NCBI GenBank assembly: GCA_003971905.1
Contig: RSEE01000069.1
Span: 248,001-312,000 of the forward strand
DNA length: 64,000 bases
Source of the DNA: Moniliella sp. 'wahieum'
Taxonomy: Eukaryota; Basidiomycota; Moniliellomycetes; Moniliellales; Moniliellaceae
Direction: 5' to 3'
The notes under the pieces are model-generated. The model saw only the letters and a list, made by a program, of their open reading frames with translations, searched no databases and was not told the DNA's origin. The position numbers and the translations under genes are program-made. Position 1 is the stretch's first letter. Every line of letters begins with the position of its first letter. This document shows positions 33,178 to 45,010 of the stretch, in pieces.

Positions 33178-34873
33178 TCACGGCTTCATTCGTGCCGGCA
33201 CCCACCGCCGCACCGCTGTATCGTGCACTGCATAGGACCGACCGGTCTTGATGGCTTCCACCAGCGAGGCAGGGGAGGCCAAGTGTCCCTCGGAAAGGGC
33301 ACGCGCGATACTGGGCACATGCACGTGGCACAAAATCAACGTCTTGAGCACTTGCGTGTTGACTCGGTTCACCGAGCTGAACCGTACCCAGTCCATCGGC
33401 CCGGCTGTCGAGTGCACAAACGGTGAACTGACCCGCTCGCTATCGTCCTCGTACGAGGGCACAACCAAAATGGCAAACCTAGGTTGCAGAGTTAGTTAGT
33501 TTTCTACAGTTGATCAGGGTGTCCTGTGGGAGAGGGGAAGCGTACTCGGCATGGCCAAAGACAGGGCCGCGCTTGTAGAGCAGAAAGTCGACACAGAACT
33601 TGGTCCCAGGCTTGACACACCAACCGAGAGAACGGTAGTGATGGTAGGCCACGTAGTTGATCAGGAACGGATTGTCCGCCCGGCGCCACCACTCTCCTTC
33701 CATCGGAACCTCGGGGGCCAGTACAGAGGGAGCGGCCGAGGCAGAGAGACAGAGGTTCATCACCTCCTCGGGGGAAAGGGTCGAGCCTTCGTTGACCACC
33801 TCGAGAGCACCCAGCATAACCGAGAGGAAAAAGGTTTCAATAAGAGAGAGCTGCACCCATTCCACTTCCTCCAGCGGCTCTTCCTCCGGCGCGGCGGGAG
33901 CAGCGGGTACAGCTGGAACAGGGAGGGAAGATGGCGCGCTGGTTTCCACCACAGCGGGTGGAGGAGTGGATGACTTGGGAGGTAAGACAACAGGCGCCTC
34001 CTCCAACCCGGCCTGAGCACGAGCCCTGGCTCTAGCTTCAACCGCCGCCGCAGCATCTTCGCCTCCACGGAAGTAGATGAGCCCCGGAACGGCGGTACGG
34101 TACCCATCGTCTGTTTCTTCCAGCTCCGGTTCGGCAAAGGTGAGCGACTCGTCAATGTGGAGGATTTTTTGCCCATCGTCCGAAAGGATGCCACCAGCCG
34201 CCTTGAGGGTTTGGATGTCCTCTTCGGTCAGCTCGCCCCCCAGGGACAAGATTCCATCCGCACGTTGCGTTCCAGCCCGCACCGCCGCCCTCGCTCGCTC
34301 AATCTTGGCTTGCAACCTCTCTCGCCGCCGTACGGCCGTCAGTTCTTCGGCCGTCAAGATGACCGGTTGCCCGGCCGCTTCCGCTTTGGCTCGCTCCGCC
34401 AGCACGTGGCGGGTATGTTCCCTGCGGGCCAACCAGGTCGGCTCGGAGCGGGAGAGGGAGCCCTTGCCAAAGAATCCTCGGCGCCACAAAACCTGGGCTC
34501 CTTCGGGATTGGTGACCCAGACGGAGCGCGTCAGGGCATCGTATTGTCCTACAACGGGCGCAGGCAAGGCGTCTGCACTCTGCTGAGGCCACCACGCAAG
34601 CACGCGTTCCCATAAGCTCACCTTCTTCCCGCGCGCATCCAAACGTGCAAACACAGCCTGGTCCGCAGGTGGCACATCAAGCAAGGGCAGTGCGTGGCGG
34701 TACATGCGTTGCTTGTCCATCCGCGACGTACCGGGCTGAGTGCTCTTGCCCGTATTGGCCGGGCCTGCATCGGCAGCCCAGCCGGGCACATGCGCCTGGC
34801 CGCCACCAGCACGCATCCCACGCCCTCGCCCACGCCCACGGCCTCGTCCGCGTCCTTGCATGGGAGGAGGCAT
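33178..34873 (-). CDS. SEN2: tRNA-splicing endonuclease catalytic subunit Sen2
   Basis: Cuts the 5' splice site of intron-containing pre-tRNAs. The first ATG is 34873 (MPPPMQGRGRGRG), giving an N-terminal Gly-Arg repeat at residues 6-18. An N-terminal domain includes LWERVLAWWPQQ and ALTRSVWVTNPEGAQVLW; a charged middle and an Ala/Pro/Glu linker follow. The catalytic domain reads NYVAYHHYRSLGWCVKPGTK, FCVDFLLYKRGPVFGHAE, then a 67-bp intron (33545-33479). After splicing comes FAILVVPSY, FSSVNRVNTQVLKTLILCHV and PSIARALSEGH. The Tyr, His (in GHAE) and Lys (in VLKTLIL) of the nuclease triad are present. Unlike most genes here it reads through without a frameshift. The stop is at 33178. Confidence 0.93.
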
Positions 34874-35578
34874 GCTGGCAAGTGAGAAGGATGGAGGAGC
34901 GGAGGGGACAGGCACGATGCGATCGATGGACCACCACCCGGTCCGTCCCCCAGCGAGCTTTTTGCGTAGCCTGAATTTTTTGTCGGTGGCGGAGCGCTTG
35001 AACGTTTCAATATCGCCTGACTCATAGCGAACTCATACCCATCTCATCGATCATCCCAACTTCATCGATGATTCGTTCCCATCTTGCATCCCCACAGACG
35101 CAGGCACTTCAAGCTGAAGCTTCACTGATCGATGCAACTGGCAGTTGGTCAGATACGCATCTACCCTGGACTTGTTATATAGGCGCGCGGAGCGAAGGAG
35201 GGACAGATGGATGGATGGATGGATGGATTGCTTGATTGATTGATTGACAGGGTGGATGGACAGGGGAGCTTGAATAAACAAACATTCCGTTCTCGGGAGC
35301 TAACAAACAGTCGGCGCACGCAGCGCAGGCACCCTCGAGAAGACATGCAAACCAAAGATAAACCGTATGGAACAGCCGGGGGCAACAGGGATGGGTAAGG
35401 TACAATGGGACCAGGATGGGGAAACGGAGCAAAGCACAGGGACACGGCTGTCCCGAACATGTAATATGACAGATAATAGAACCGAAACAAACGATGCGGA
35501 TGAGATCTGAGATCTGAGAGGGAAACATGCAACACAACATTACGCGCACACCGTGTCCGGGTGACGCAGAGCAATCAA
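34874..35578. other. Intergenic between SEN2 and Ser/Pro-rich gene
   Basis: Includes the SEN2 promoter and the 3' end of the next minus-strand gene. It contains one tetranucleotide microsatellite (35204-35249) and a short AAGCTGAAGCTT motif near 35110. No gene seen. Confidence 0.4.
35204..35249. repeat. GGAT / GATT tetranucleotide microsatellite
   Basis: About six GGAT units followed by four GATT units. Confidence 0.85.
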
Positions 35579-38098
35579 TCACTGCGCCGTGCCCACCAGG
35601 TCTACTGGCGTGGAAGCAAACACATCAAGCTCGTCGTCCAAATACGCCGAAAGCACATCAAACGATTGCGGGGGCGAGTGCGCTGGAGCGGCAAGATAGT
35701 TTCTTGGCCGAAGGGACGTGAGCGGCTCTGAAGGAGAGCGGATGTGCATTTCCTCCTTGACGGAAGCACTTCCCTCGGGCTGGGAGAGCGTGTAGGCGTG
35801 GGGCCCGGGGCGGGAAGAGGGAGTAACAGGCCGGGCGGTGCGGGGAAGGGGAGAGCGGCGGCCCATGTGAGAGGACAGGTTGTGCGCTGATGGAGGAGTA
35901 GGCGTGGCGGGCGAACCGGCGAGGGGGGGAACCGCCGATGGGGAGAGCCCGACCGGGGTGGAGAGCTGGTATTGTTTGGGGATAGGAAGAAAGCTGGCCG
36001 CTTGGACCCCCTTCCCCTTGGGCGTCACCATGTGTCGCTGACCTTCCAGGTCGGACTCGTCCGATAAATCGAACGCCCGATTCTGCATAGTCTCCCCTAA
36101 GGCCAATGCAGCAGAGGACAATGAGGCATCCGAGGAGGGTGTCCCACAGCTCGGCCGTGGCCCTGGTGGAAGCGGAAGAGAGCCCATGATAAGGCTCTCT
36201 GACGGATACCTGTTCCGAGGCGAGGGGGGGATGGTGCCGGCCAGCAAGCCAGGGGAAGAGAACTGGCTGGTCTGGCGTGCTGAGCTCCGCGCGGTACATG
36301 TCCAAGGAGCTGTACGAGTACCCCCCCAAAGGGCTTGGGTTGGCCCTCGAGCTACTAACACTCCCACGCTGGCCTGACTTGGCCCATGGGCGGACAGGGT
36401 ACGAAAGGGGCGATCCAGAGGGCAACTCGTACAACCCCAATCGGCCCTGCAGCTCCGCTTCGTCCGCCATGGGAAGTGGTACCTCGGCACTGCTCCCAGA
36501 AGGAGAGTGCGTAGGCGCTTTGACTTGAGACCGAGGGTCATGGGAACTGTCATCCACGTAATTTGAGTTGAGTTGACGAAAGAGGAGGGGGCGCACCTCC
36601 ATTTGCGGGGAAGGTGGTTGGCTAGGCGAGTAGGATCGTATCGGTGGCCACGTTAGCTCCGTGGGCGAAACAGGGGGGTGGGACGGCTCGACCAAAGGCA
36701 ATGGGGAGCAGGATAAAGGGACTGTAGAGGGCGCTTTGGCCATGGGTTGCTGTGGCGTGTCAAATACCGACGCATCTTCGTCCGACTGTGTTCGCTGGAG
36801 GCGAGGGAACACAAAGCTCATATCCGGCCGAGGGTTGGCGCTTTGGGCTTTGCGCATGGGGTACCCCATCCCCGACACATCTTTCCCTGCATACACCCCT
36901 GCCGGCCGCACCTGGGAGCGATGGGCAAGGGGGGAGGTCGGATCCCGCCTTCGCGACGGGAAGCTAGATCCAAAGTCGGCCGAGCGAGCCACGCGCATGT
37001 CTTGTGACGAGACGGTCGGGAGCGGAACTGTGTGTAAGCTGCGCGGTGCCTTCATAGGGGAGAGAGGGTCCACCCTGGGTAACGATGGCAACGGGAGCGA
37101 GGGACTGCTTTTGGTAAAGTGCTTTAGGTTTGGCATGCTAAGTTTCTGCTTCACGTGCGTCACAGGGAAACCACCAAGATCACTGGGTAACGCAACGCTC
37201 TTGGCGGCTGTGTGACGGGGCAATACGGAAGAGCGGGTGGGACGTTCGGGTGCATCGCCGCCCACTGTCAAGTATTGGAATAAAGCATCGAGCAAGTTCT
37301 GCCGTTCCTTGGCGGCGGAAGTCGAGTTCTTGTGACCTCGCTCCTCGGGCGTGGACGTACCCGAATGGGCAGCGGACATGGCGCCCGACAGGGCGGGATG
37401 AACGTTGAGTCCGTCCTTGGACGGACGGGGTGAGGCGAACCCTGAGGGCAACGGTGTGAACGGTTGCGAATCCAAAAACTCCACATGACGATCAAACTCA
37501 CATGCTCCTGCACACTCAAACGAATCATTGGAACCGTTCCGCTCACGCACCGTATCGTAAGAGGCGGTGCGACTGCTACCACTAGCCCTAGAACGTGCCA
37601 GACGCTGGAACCATTGGGCGGGCTTGCCTTGGGTGGACCCCCCCGTTGGTGTGCCGCGTGAACCTGCTTGCCAAGTGTCCAGCTCGAGCCGGGTCAAAAG
37701 TTGAGGCGAGGAAGGTGCGGGCGAGGCTGTGGGGAGTGGCGGCGCGGGGCCCTCTTGGTATAGGGTCAACAAGGCGCGCATCGACTCGACACTGCTTTTG
37801 CTTCGGGCGCGTCGGCCTGCGGTTCCCGACATGGACTGGGACCGCGAGGTTAGTTCAAAAAAGCAGAAAGGGGGGGGGGGGTTGCAAAGCAAAGTAGACA
37901 TACGGGAGAAGGCTTGGACATCTTGCCACTGAGCTTACGAGTGCGGGCACTGTTGTTGTGGGACTCGGTGGGATCAGGAGGCAAGGGAACATTTTGGCTC
38001 ACCGGGGAAGGGACGAGCGTGATGGGTGAATGTGCGGGGGTCAAGGGCTTGATAAATGGTGCGGGGGAAGGACAGGACAAAGGAGAATCGGACGGCAT
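35579..38098 (-). CDS. Large Ser/Pro-rich protein, unknown
   Basis: About 810 residues. Exon 1 starts MPSDSPLSCPSPAPFIKPLT at ATG 38098; a 68-bp canonical intron (37903-37836) joins KMSKPSP to SMSGTAGRRARSKSSVESMR in phase. The protein is low-complexity with scattered ordered patches: SVESMRALLTLYQEGP, AAKERQNLLDALFQYLTV, HVKQKLSMPNLKHFTKSSPS, and the C-terminal FDVLSAYLDDELDVFAS before the stop at 35579. Many SP and RS/SxSP motifs suggest a phosphorylated cytoplasmic or nuclear scaffold, but I recognise no domain. Only one frame change is needed, near 36200-36320. The intron begins just before a run of 12 G residues on the plus strand (37870-37881). Confidence 0.7.
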
Positions 38099-38989
38099 GA
38101 TGGGCAGGCAGCGCTGGGAAAAGGGAGTGCCAAGGGGTACAGAAAGTGTACTGCTGGTGAAGAAGAGAGGCGACGACTAGCAGTACACCTGGCTTGCCAT
38201 CTGCACCGGGCCTGCGGACGATGCGGGGCGATGTGGCGGGGGGAGAGGGGCGTTGCAGGGCGAAGGCGACGGATGCGGGGCGTGGGCGAGGCTGGATGCG
38301 TATTATCCGGTGGGCCAGGCGTCTGTGCTGGTGCTGGGGCAGCAGATGGAGGCGGGGGTCAGAGGCAGACGGGCGCGGATGGTGCGAGCTGCGTGTTGGG
38401 TCGCCAGCGGGGCGTGCGACTGGCTTGGGTGCAACCAGCTGGCCAAGCGAGGCGTCGCGGTGACCGATGAGCGTCGCATATGCAATCGCCCGCACAGGGA
38501 CCGTGCTCTCTGGCGCTCAGATCCAGATCTCGCACGGGGCGTGACGCACGCGTGATCGATGATCAGGCTTCAAGCTTCAGTACCTTCAGTGTTCGATGCC
38601 AGCGCTCAGCCGCCCAGCCACGATCGGTGACGGGGACAAGGCCACACGAGCACCTCCACATCACCACCCCCATCTCACGCTCAGCCGCTCAGAAGCTCTC
38701 AGATCTCACTAGCTCACTGGTCAAGCCCACACGCCACCGGCCATCTATCCCACATCATGCGCATCATGTGCCTCATGCAGCAGCATGCGAATGCCTCCTC
38801 CAGTTCACCATCGCGCCGGCCAAGCAAGGAAGGGGCGAATGCACAGAGCGTGGACCCTGTGTGGGATTCATCGTCCCAATATACTCGGTTACTCAGTACT
38901 CAACGTACTCAGCGCGCTGGGCGGCTAAGCACTCAATATTACAAGTACACTCTGTACTGGCACGTAACCGGCCCCCTTCTGTCCCAGCC

Positions 38990-39230
38990 AACGTAAAAGC
39001 TTGGTGCACTTGAAGCTAGAAGCTTGAAAGCTTGAAGCTTGAAGCCGTAGAAGGACCTCTGAGGCTGAGCCTCAAAACATCTCTCTCGATCTCAATGTTC
39101 TCAAATAACATTGCCGAGCCGCTGGAAGTGTGAAGCTTGAAGGCCTTGAATTACCTTGACGCTTGAAGCTTGAAGCTGGAACCTTCAACGTGTTGAACTC
39201 AACGGTTGAGCTGGAAGCTTGAACCAGCTG
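38990..39230. repeat. CTTGAAG heptamer islands
   Basis: Two clusters, about 39000-39045 and 39132-39225, of GAAGCTT units in both orders, mixed with GGCCTTG and GTTGAAC units. Confidence 0.8.
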
Positions 39231-39837
39231 CTGAACGAATGGGCCGCTACAGTCACGAGGTAGTCACGGTGCCCAAGTGATTAGTGATTAGTGACTAGTG
39301 GCTTCGGGTTGTCACGCGCCACATGTGACTGGGTGGCCGCCCGGGTAACTGGGGAGCCCGTGCGGCCCTTAGGCCTTATAGTATTGTCTTCTCAGATCTC
39401 ATTTTTACAGAGAGCTTGAGGATGGACGAAGAAACGCTACGCTCTCTGCATCACGCGCATCACGCATCATGCCCTCAGGCTCGCTCAGAGCTGAGCTGAG
39501 CCTTAGGCCTTAGCACTCATCGACATCGGGCGTGTGCTGCCGCTTGCTCTTCGTACCAACCCAATTAGGAAGTCGTCATAAGGTCCAAGCTCTCTGGCTC
39601 GCACCATTGGCTTGCGAATCTGATGTCCAGACGAGATCTGATGCATATGTTGTAGCGCGGGTGAATACGAATGAGCGCGTCGAGTTATAACTGTCGTGAC
39701 GTGTTGAACCGTGCCTAAGCGAGGGAGAGAGTACATAGCAGGATGAACATGTAACGTTCAAATGCTTAGTTAGGCCTTGGGCCACCTTGGCCTTCGGCCT
39801 TAGGCGAGTTCGCGTGGCTTCGTGGGTATGCGGCACT

Positions 39838-39915
39838 TGATGCATGTTGAACGTGTTGAACGTTGAACTCAATGTTGATCGATGATCGATGATTGATGAT
39901 CTCGATGATCGTTCG
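39838..39915. repeat. GTTGAAC then GATGATC heptamer island
   Basis: GTTGAACGTGTTGAAC-type units pass directly into GATCGATGATCGATGAT and related units. Confidence 0.8.
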
Positions 39916-40016
39916 GCCCTATCTAGCATCACCGGCATCACCAGCCCCACGGCTTGGAATCGGTAGGGAAGATCGAGAGCACCCTCGGCACGAAATGTTG
40001 GCTTGTATACGAAGCA

Positions 40017-40075
40017 ATGATCGATGATCGATGATCGATGATCATCAGTTACGCGTTACGCGTTACGCGATACGC
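40017..40075. repeat. ATGATCG x4 followed by GTTACGC x4
   Basis: Four ATGATCG units (40017-40044, last one ATGATCA), three spacer bases, then GTTACGC three times and GATACGC once (40048-40075). Both families are 3-1-3 palindromes (GAT-G-ATC and CGT-T-ACG). Confidence 0.92.
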
Positions 40076-40317
40076 TTCAGTGCACTGGGCGGCCGACCAG
40101 CAATCGCGTGTCCCACCAGAACCGAGGCACGTGGGGCAGGTTGCCGAGCTATACAGGGTGCAAAATCAGTGACGCGGTCACGCGGTCACGGTGACCGGCG
40201 GTGAAGCCGGTGATCCGATGAGCACGGAGCCTTCTCTTGTGAATATGAGAGCCAGCGCTGACCCGCTGACCCGCTGAACCGGGGGGCCGCCGGCAGAGGC
40301 CTCTCTAGCTTCCCTGA

Positions 40318-40546
40318 GGTCTGAGGCTCAGGCTTAGGCCTGTGGCTCAGGCGCTCAGGGCTCAGGCGGCCTAAGGCCCAAGGATCAGTAACGGATAACC
40401 GTAACCGGTAGCCAGTAAAGCCGAAGGCCTGGAGAGGCTTAGGGTTAAGGCCAAGCAGCATAGGCCTATCACGTGCCAGTGCAGCTTTTTAGGCCTTGGG
40501 CCTTATTAGGCCTTAGGCCTTGGGCCGCGTTACGCGTTAGGCCTTT
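40318..40546. repeat. CCTGAGG / CCTTAGG heptamer islands
   Basis: Degenerate GGCTCAG and AGGCCTT/AGGCCTTG units, with an ATAACCGTAACCGGTA stretch near 40397. The densest CCTTAGG part is 40489-40546. Confidence 0.75.
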
Positions 40547-40804
40547 TAAAGTCTAGGTTTGGAATTTGAGACCCACACAGCAGAAGTGTGAGACGAGCAT
40601 TCCTGCCTCGGCCTCATCCACATCAGTCCTCCGTCGACGCGCCGACAGAGAATATTGATATTGATGTGTCCTGAAGCTCAGGCTGAGGGCCTCTTCTGAC
40701 CTGAGGCTCACAGACTTTAGCCTGAAGCTTGAAGCCGCCGCTCGCGCTCAGGGCGCTTAGAGAGCGCCAAGCCCACACCTGAGGCAATTATGCGAGTTAC
40801 AGCC

Positions 40805-40824
40805 CTGAGGCCTGAGGCCTGAGT
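40805..40824. repeat. CCTGAGG heptamer array
   Basis: Two perfect and one partial CCTGAGG unit, then TTAACGTGTTACATG continuing with other families. Confidence 0.85.
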
Positions 40825-41263
40825 TAACGTGTTACATGTCGACGTTAATCGATAACCACATTGAGAGCTTCTCATGGGCAACAGACTCAGCCTATAAAGG
40901 CTTGTTAACTCACCCCTGTCACCTCAGGTTGAGGGCTCCTCCCTCAAAAGCCTCATCGACCTCATCGGGCTCGCCGCCTTACCGCCTCACCTTGGCGCTC
41001 AGCCTCATCAGCGAGGGGCTCAGCTTCATTGGACGTTCTGTTAAACCAAAAGATTCCGTGTCTTCCGTCGGGGGGCGAGGGTGCTCTGTACTGAGAGCAG
41101 AATATCCTTGAGCCATCCTGGACATTCGTCCATGTCTATCTCGTATTCCCTGCCAGAGGTCTGAGACCCATCGATCTGTGAGGCTCAGACCTCAGCGTGA
41201 GGCCTGTGACCGGGTGACCACTGAGTCTCAGTGTACTGATCTGGGTCAGAGATCCATAATCGA

Positions 41264-41268
41264 TTATC
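41264..41268. other. Target-site duplication, left copy (TTATC)
   Basis: TTATC immediately precedes the LTR at 41269 and is repeated at 46674-46678. Confidence 0.9.
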
Positions 41269-41428
41269 TGTTAATGCGAGGACAAAGGCCTACGGAAAGA
41301 AGAAGACAGAGGGAGGTGATGGATCTATTCCAAGAGAGGAGCCCGTTAGGGGCAGAACATAGAGGAGAGTCGGATAGAACAGCGCGATGCGTGATGCGTG
41401 ATCAGCTGCATGCATGATGGCGCTGACA
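41269..41428 (-). repeat. 3' LTR of the copia element
   Basis: 160 bp, read on the minus strand TGTCAGCGCC...GCATTAACA. It matches the other LTR over its whole length, apart from one extra base near 41381. Confidence 0.95.
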
Positions 41429-41445
41429 GCCCCACCACGACTCGA
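41429..41445 (-). promoter_or_regulatory. Polypurine tract next to 3' LTR
   Basis: On the minus strand GTGGTGGGGC directly precedes the 3' LTR, a short purine-rich plus-strand primer candidate. Confidence 0.5.
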
Positions 41446-41494
41446 CGCTAGGATCCGACGAGATTGGAAGAGTGACAAATCAAGAGCCAGCTGG

Positions 41495-44400
41495 CTAGGA
41501 GGAATCTGAGCCGAAAATGGGCTTGATGCGGGAAGTCTCCTCAGCCCCACCAGGATCCGGCGTGAGCGTGAGGTAGCGACCTACACTGGAGCGTTGAACC
41601 GTATACGGTAGGAGCTTGGTAAAATCATTCGCGGGGTTCTCGGTTCCAAGAACCTTGTGCCACAAAATGCGCCCGAATCGACATGCTCGCGGAACCAATG
41701 GTTGCGAATGTCCATATGACGAAGGCGTCCAATGAAACCAGGGCGAGAGATAATTGACAGGGCAACAGCCGAGTCGCTATAGAGATCCACCGGACAGTTG
41801 GAAGGTACTAGTTGAAGCTCGACCATGAGGTTACGAATGCGGAGAGCGTCGCGGGCGCCCTCACTAATAGCCATCATCTCAGCTTCAGCGGTCGACATTG
41901 CCGTAGTGGTCTGCTGGGCGCTGCGCCAGTGCACTAGGGCGCCAAAAACAAACACAGCGACCCCTGTTACCGACTTGCGTGTGACCTTGTCGCCGCCCCA
42001 ATCGCTATCGGTAAATACGGCAATAGGAGGTGCCGTTCGATTGATCCTGAGACGCAGAGACCAATCCAATGTACCACGGAGGTAGCGCAGGACATGTTGT
42101 GCGGCGCTGCGGTGTGCAGCAGAGGGATCCTTGTTCCAACGACTGAGAAGATGTACGACAAATGACAGGTCGGGCCGGCAGGTCTGCGCGGCCCAGCTGA
42201 GGCTCTGCACAATCGACATATAGCGCTTATGCTCGGCGACAGTGGCAGGAGCTTCGTCTGGTGGACGTGGCGGGAGAGGTGTATCAGGATTGATAGGCAA
42301 ACGAACAGGGTTGCACTCGAGCATGTCGGTGCGGGCGAGTAAAGCTAACAGAAATGCACGCTGGTCGCAGTCAAAACCATCAGGGCGAGTAACATAGTGC
42401 ACACCCAGCATCTTACTGAGAGGACCCTTGTCGCCAATCTTGATGTTGAGACCGAGTTCGTCCATGAATGCGTCAAAAGCAGCTTGGGACGGGGCCATGG
42501 CCATTCCGTCATCACAGTATATTGCGAGCATGATGGTCGTATTCGCTCGTTTGCGTATCCATACGTCCTGTTCTGTTACCGTCGAGCGGAAACCAATATC
42601 TCGTAGCTTGCTGGCGAGGTGGCGGTGCCACGCAGCGCCGGAGGCTGCAAGGCCATAGAGGGACTTCTTGAGTCGCCAAACGTTTGCTTTGTCGGTGAGA
42701 AAACGATCGGGAGGCTTAACGTATACCTCATAGGGAATGGGTGCATGGAGATATGCACTCTTGCAGTCAAAATAATATGCCTGGAGGCCTTGCGCTTTAC
42801 CTCCCACGGCTACGGTGCGAAAAGACTGATGTGCTGCGCCACTCGAGAATGTGAGGGCCTTGGGCAACTCACTTGTATCCTCCTGGTTTCCTTGAACCAC
42901 AATACGGGCTTTCCGTTTGAGGAACATATTCTCTGGGGTGACGCCAACACTGTAGACGGTGCGGGCACCCAAGATCTTCGTTCCGGCCGGAGGGCGTGGC
43001 ACTTCTTCAAAGGCATCCATGGATCTGAGCCCGTCAAGCTCAATGTGTTCGGCCTGGCGCCACTGGGGCCACTCAGAGGTGGCCATTGCTTCACGCTCGG
43101 TCCGAGGGGCAAGGGGCACACCGTCAGCAGTGGTGCCGACAGTCGGGGGAGGGATGCGGAAACGGCGTTGCCGGCGGGGAATGGCTTTCTTTTTCGGGCT
43201 TGGTGTAAGGGATGCGGTGGCAGGATCAGGGGAAGAAACAGTAATAGTAGGGGGGATTGGGTGGGACAAAGGGGGATGACGCGCGGTGCGCGCATGGCCC
43301 GTTGGGCTCCAATCGGGATCAAGCTCGGCTGGCGGCTCATCCGTCAAGGGAGGCGCATGCGCATCCTTGGGTTGATAGAAATCAGGGGGGCGACGCGCCC
43401 GAGCCGGATTGCGACGGGGGGCAGCTTCAGCCCCACCAGGCGTGGAAACTTCAGCCCCACCAGGTGTGGAAACTTCAGCCCCACCAGATGTGGAAACTTC
43501 AGCCCCACCAGGTGTATCCGGACGGTCGCGAAGCCCATCCGGTGGCGTACCCGGCAACGATTGGGCCTGGCGTATCGCCAGCCCGGGGTTTGTGGGATCC
43601 CACATGACGTCGGTGCACCACGCCCTGTACGAGCTGTGGCCGTCTTCTGTGATAAACTCAAATTCGTATCCCTTGGAGCCGAGCGGATCGAATCCGACTA
43701 GCATGCCAGGGCGGGCGCGCGGCGCGGCGCGGTGGCCGCGCTCGGGACCTAACAAAGTACACCAGCCGGCCGCACCCCAGGGTGCCCCAAAATAAGAGCT
43801 GCGTGGGAGGGGGCGGTCGTGATAGCGTTCAAATGGTGAGGGGGCGCCCAATGCGGCCGACACACTAACGTTGGCATACAAAGCTGCCGCGACAGCGGCG
43901 TCGGCCCAGTACTGAGACGGTGCGCGGGCGCCGGCGAGGAGGACGCGGGTACGCTCCTGTATAGTGCGAGCGGCGCGCTCGGCGTGGCCATTCTGCTGGG
44001 AGGTGTAGGGGGTGGTGGTGGTGTGCTGGATCGGTGCATGACCGGCAGCAGTGAGGAGGTGCGGGACACGGGAAAACTCAGTACCGCCATCGGTGTGGAG
44101 ACGGAAAAGACTGGCGCCGTGGCGGGCGAGGAGGCGGCGCTCCTCGAGGAGAATTAAGTTGGCTAGTGCCATTGCAGCGTCGCTCTTGCGCACCAGCGGA
44201 ATGGCCCAGAGATAGCCGGTGCAGTCGTCGACTACGACAAGTAAATTGCGCTCACCCTTCAGCCCCGTCGGCCAATCTGTCACTAGATCGGCATGCAAGT
44301 GCGCCAGTGGGGCAGCTGCACGTGCCGTGTGGCTCTCAGGGAACGGGCGTCGGGTGCCCCGCCCCGCCGCGCACGCCTGACAAACGCAGGCCGCGTCGGC

Positions 44401-45000
44401 CTCGGCTGCATGGGCCTGGGTGGAAGTGATGCGTTGCGCAACTGGCCCCGTGGCCGTGAGGCGGGGAAGCTGGCGCCAACCAACATGACCATGGCGGGCA
44501 TGAGCAGCCAGTATCCGGGTATAGTCGGCCACGGCGGCACGGGCGTGGGCTTGAATGGGGACGTTGGGGACGTCGCAGTGGTAATCAACCACATAGCCAT
44601 TAGCGATACGGTCGTAGCGAGCAACAATTGCGGGATCGCTATGGATAACAGCGCCTTGGCGGTGTGCAAGGAACTCTACTCGATGACCAGCGGCATTTGC
44701 CTGCGGTACAGAGAGTAAGTCATGGTCTAACTGGGGGACAAGCAAGCAGTACAAGTCAAGGATGCATTCAGTTTGGACTGTGGAAGCCGGGAGTCGAACC
44801 CGCTTCACCCCACAGCCTGTCACCGCAAGCTTCCTGGACGCGCCAGCCAACTCAACCCACCCAGTCGCAGGCTCGAGGAAAATGAAACCCTCGGGCGAGC
44901 GGACCATGCTCGGCGTCGCGCCGCTGTCAACTACCAGCTTGTGGAGCGCAGACGCAGTGGTGGGTGGTGGCAACCCCTGTGACAGGGCTGCCGCGAGTTC
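41495..45000 (-). CDS. Copia pol polyprotein
   Basis: Open for about 1,130 codons without a break. Aspartic protease: VVDSGATPSMV. Integrase: pre-integrase zinc region (HARHGHVG...CQACAAG), then HADLVTDWP, VVDDCTGYLWAIPL, LHTDGGTEFS, QNGHAERAARTIQER. A linker holds a 24-bp tandem repeat encoding GGAEVSTP. RT: KARIVVQGNQEDT, YFDCKSAYLHAPIPYEVYV, SLYGLAASGAAWHRHL, IYCDDGMAM. RNase H: VFTDSDWGGDKVTRKSVTG, AMSTAEAEMMAISEGA, LYSDSAVALSI, HMDIRNHWFREHVDSG. The natural end (WHKVLGTENPANDFTKLL..., stop near 41495) sits in the next frame; one missing G near 41673 accounts for it. In this frame the preceding stop is just upstream of 45000, so pol is expressed from gag by a fusion or frameshift, or a base is missing. 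The first codon shown by the frame is not ATG. Confidence 0.95.
43425..43516 (-). repeat. 24-bp tandem repeat inside pol (4 copies)
   Basis: Units begin at 43425, 43449, 43473 and 43497 (plus-strand CTTCAGCCCCACCAGG...). Each encodes GGAEVSTP-like octapeptides in the linker between integrase and RT. Confidence 0.9.
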
Positions 45001-45010
45001 CTACTGGCGA

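Larger units (their letters stand above)
38099..41263. other. Gene-poor region rich in heptamer arrays (38.1-41.3 kb)
   Basis: Starts as the GC-rich promoter of the Ser/Pro-rich gene (to about 38.5 kb) and then becomes a near-continuous patchwork of heptamer families up to the copia insertion. The families are CTTGAAG, ACTCAGT, AGTGATT, CCTTAGG, GTTCAAC, GATGATC, CGTTACG, CCTGAGG and GGTAACC. No gene supported. Confidence 0.65.

Noticed and set aside
42619-43701. 360-codon plus-strand frame across the retrotransposon
   Set aside because: Antisense of copia pol; repetitive Gly/Arg composition follows from the 24-bp repeats read on the wrong strand.
44780-44806. A tRNA-like T-arm (minus strand GGGTTCGACTCCC) suggesting a tRNA gene
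   Set aside because: It lies inside the open copia pol frame, and no matching acceptor stem, D-arm or anticodon arm could be assembled around it.
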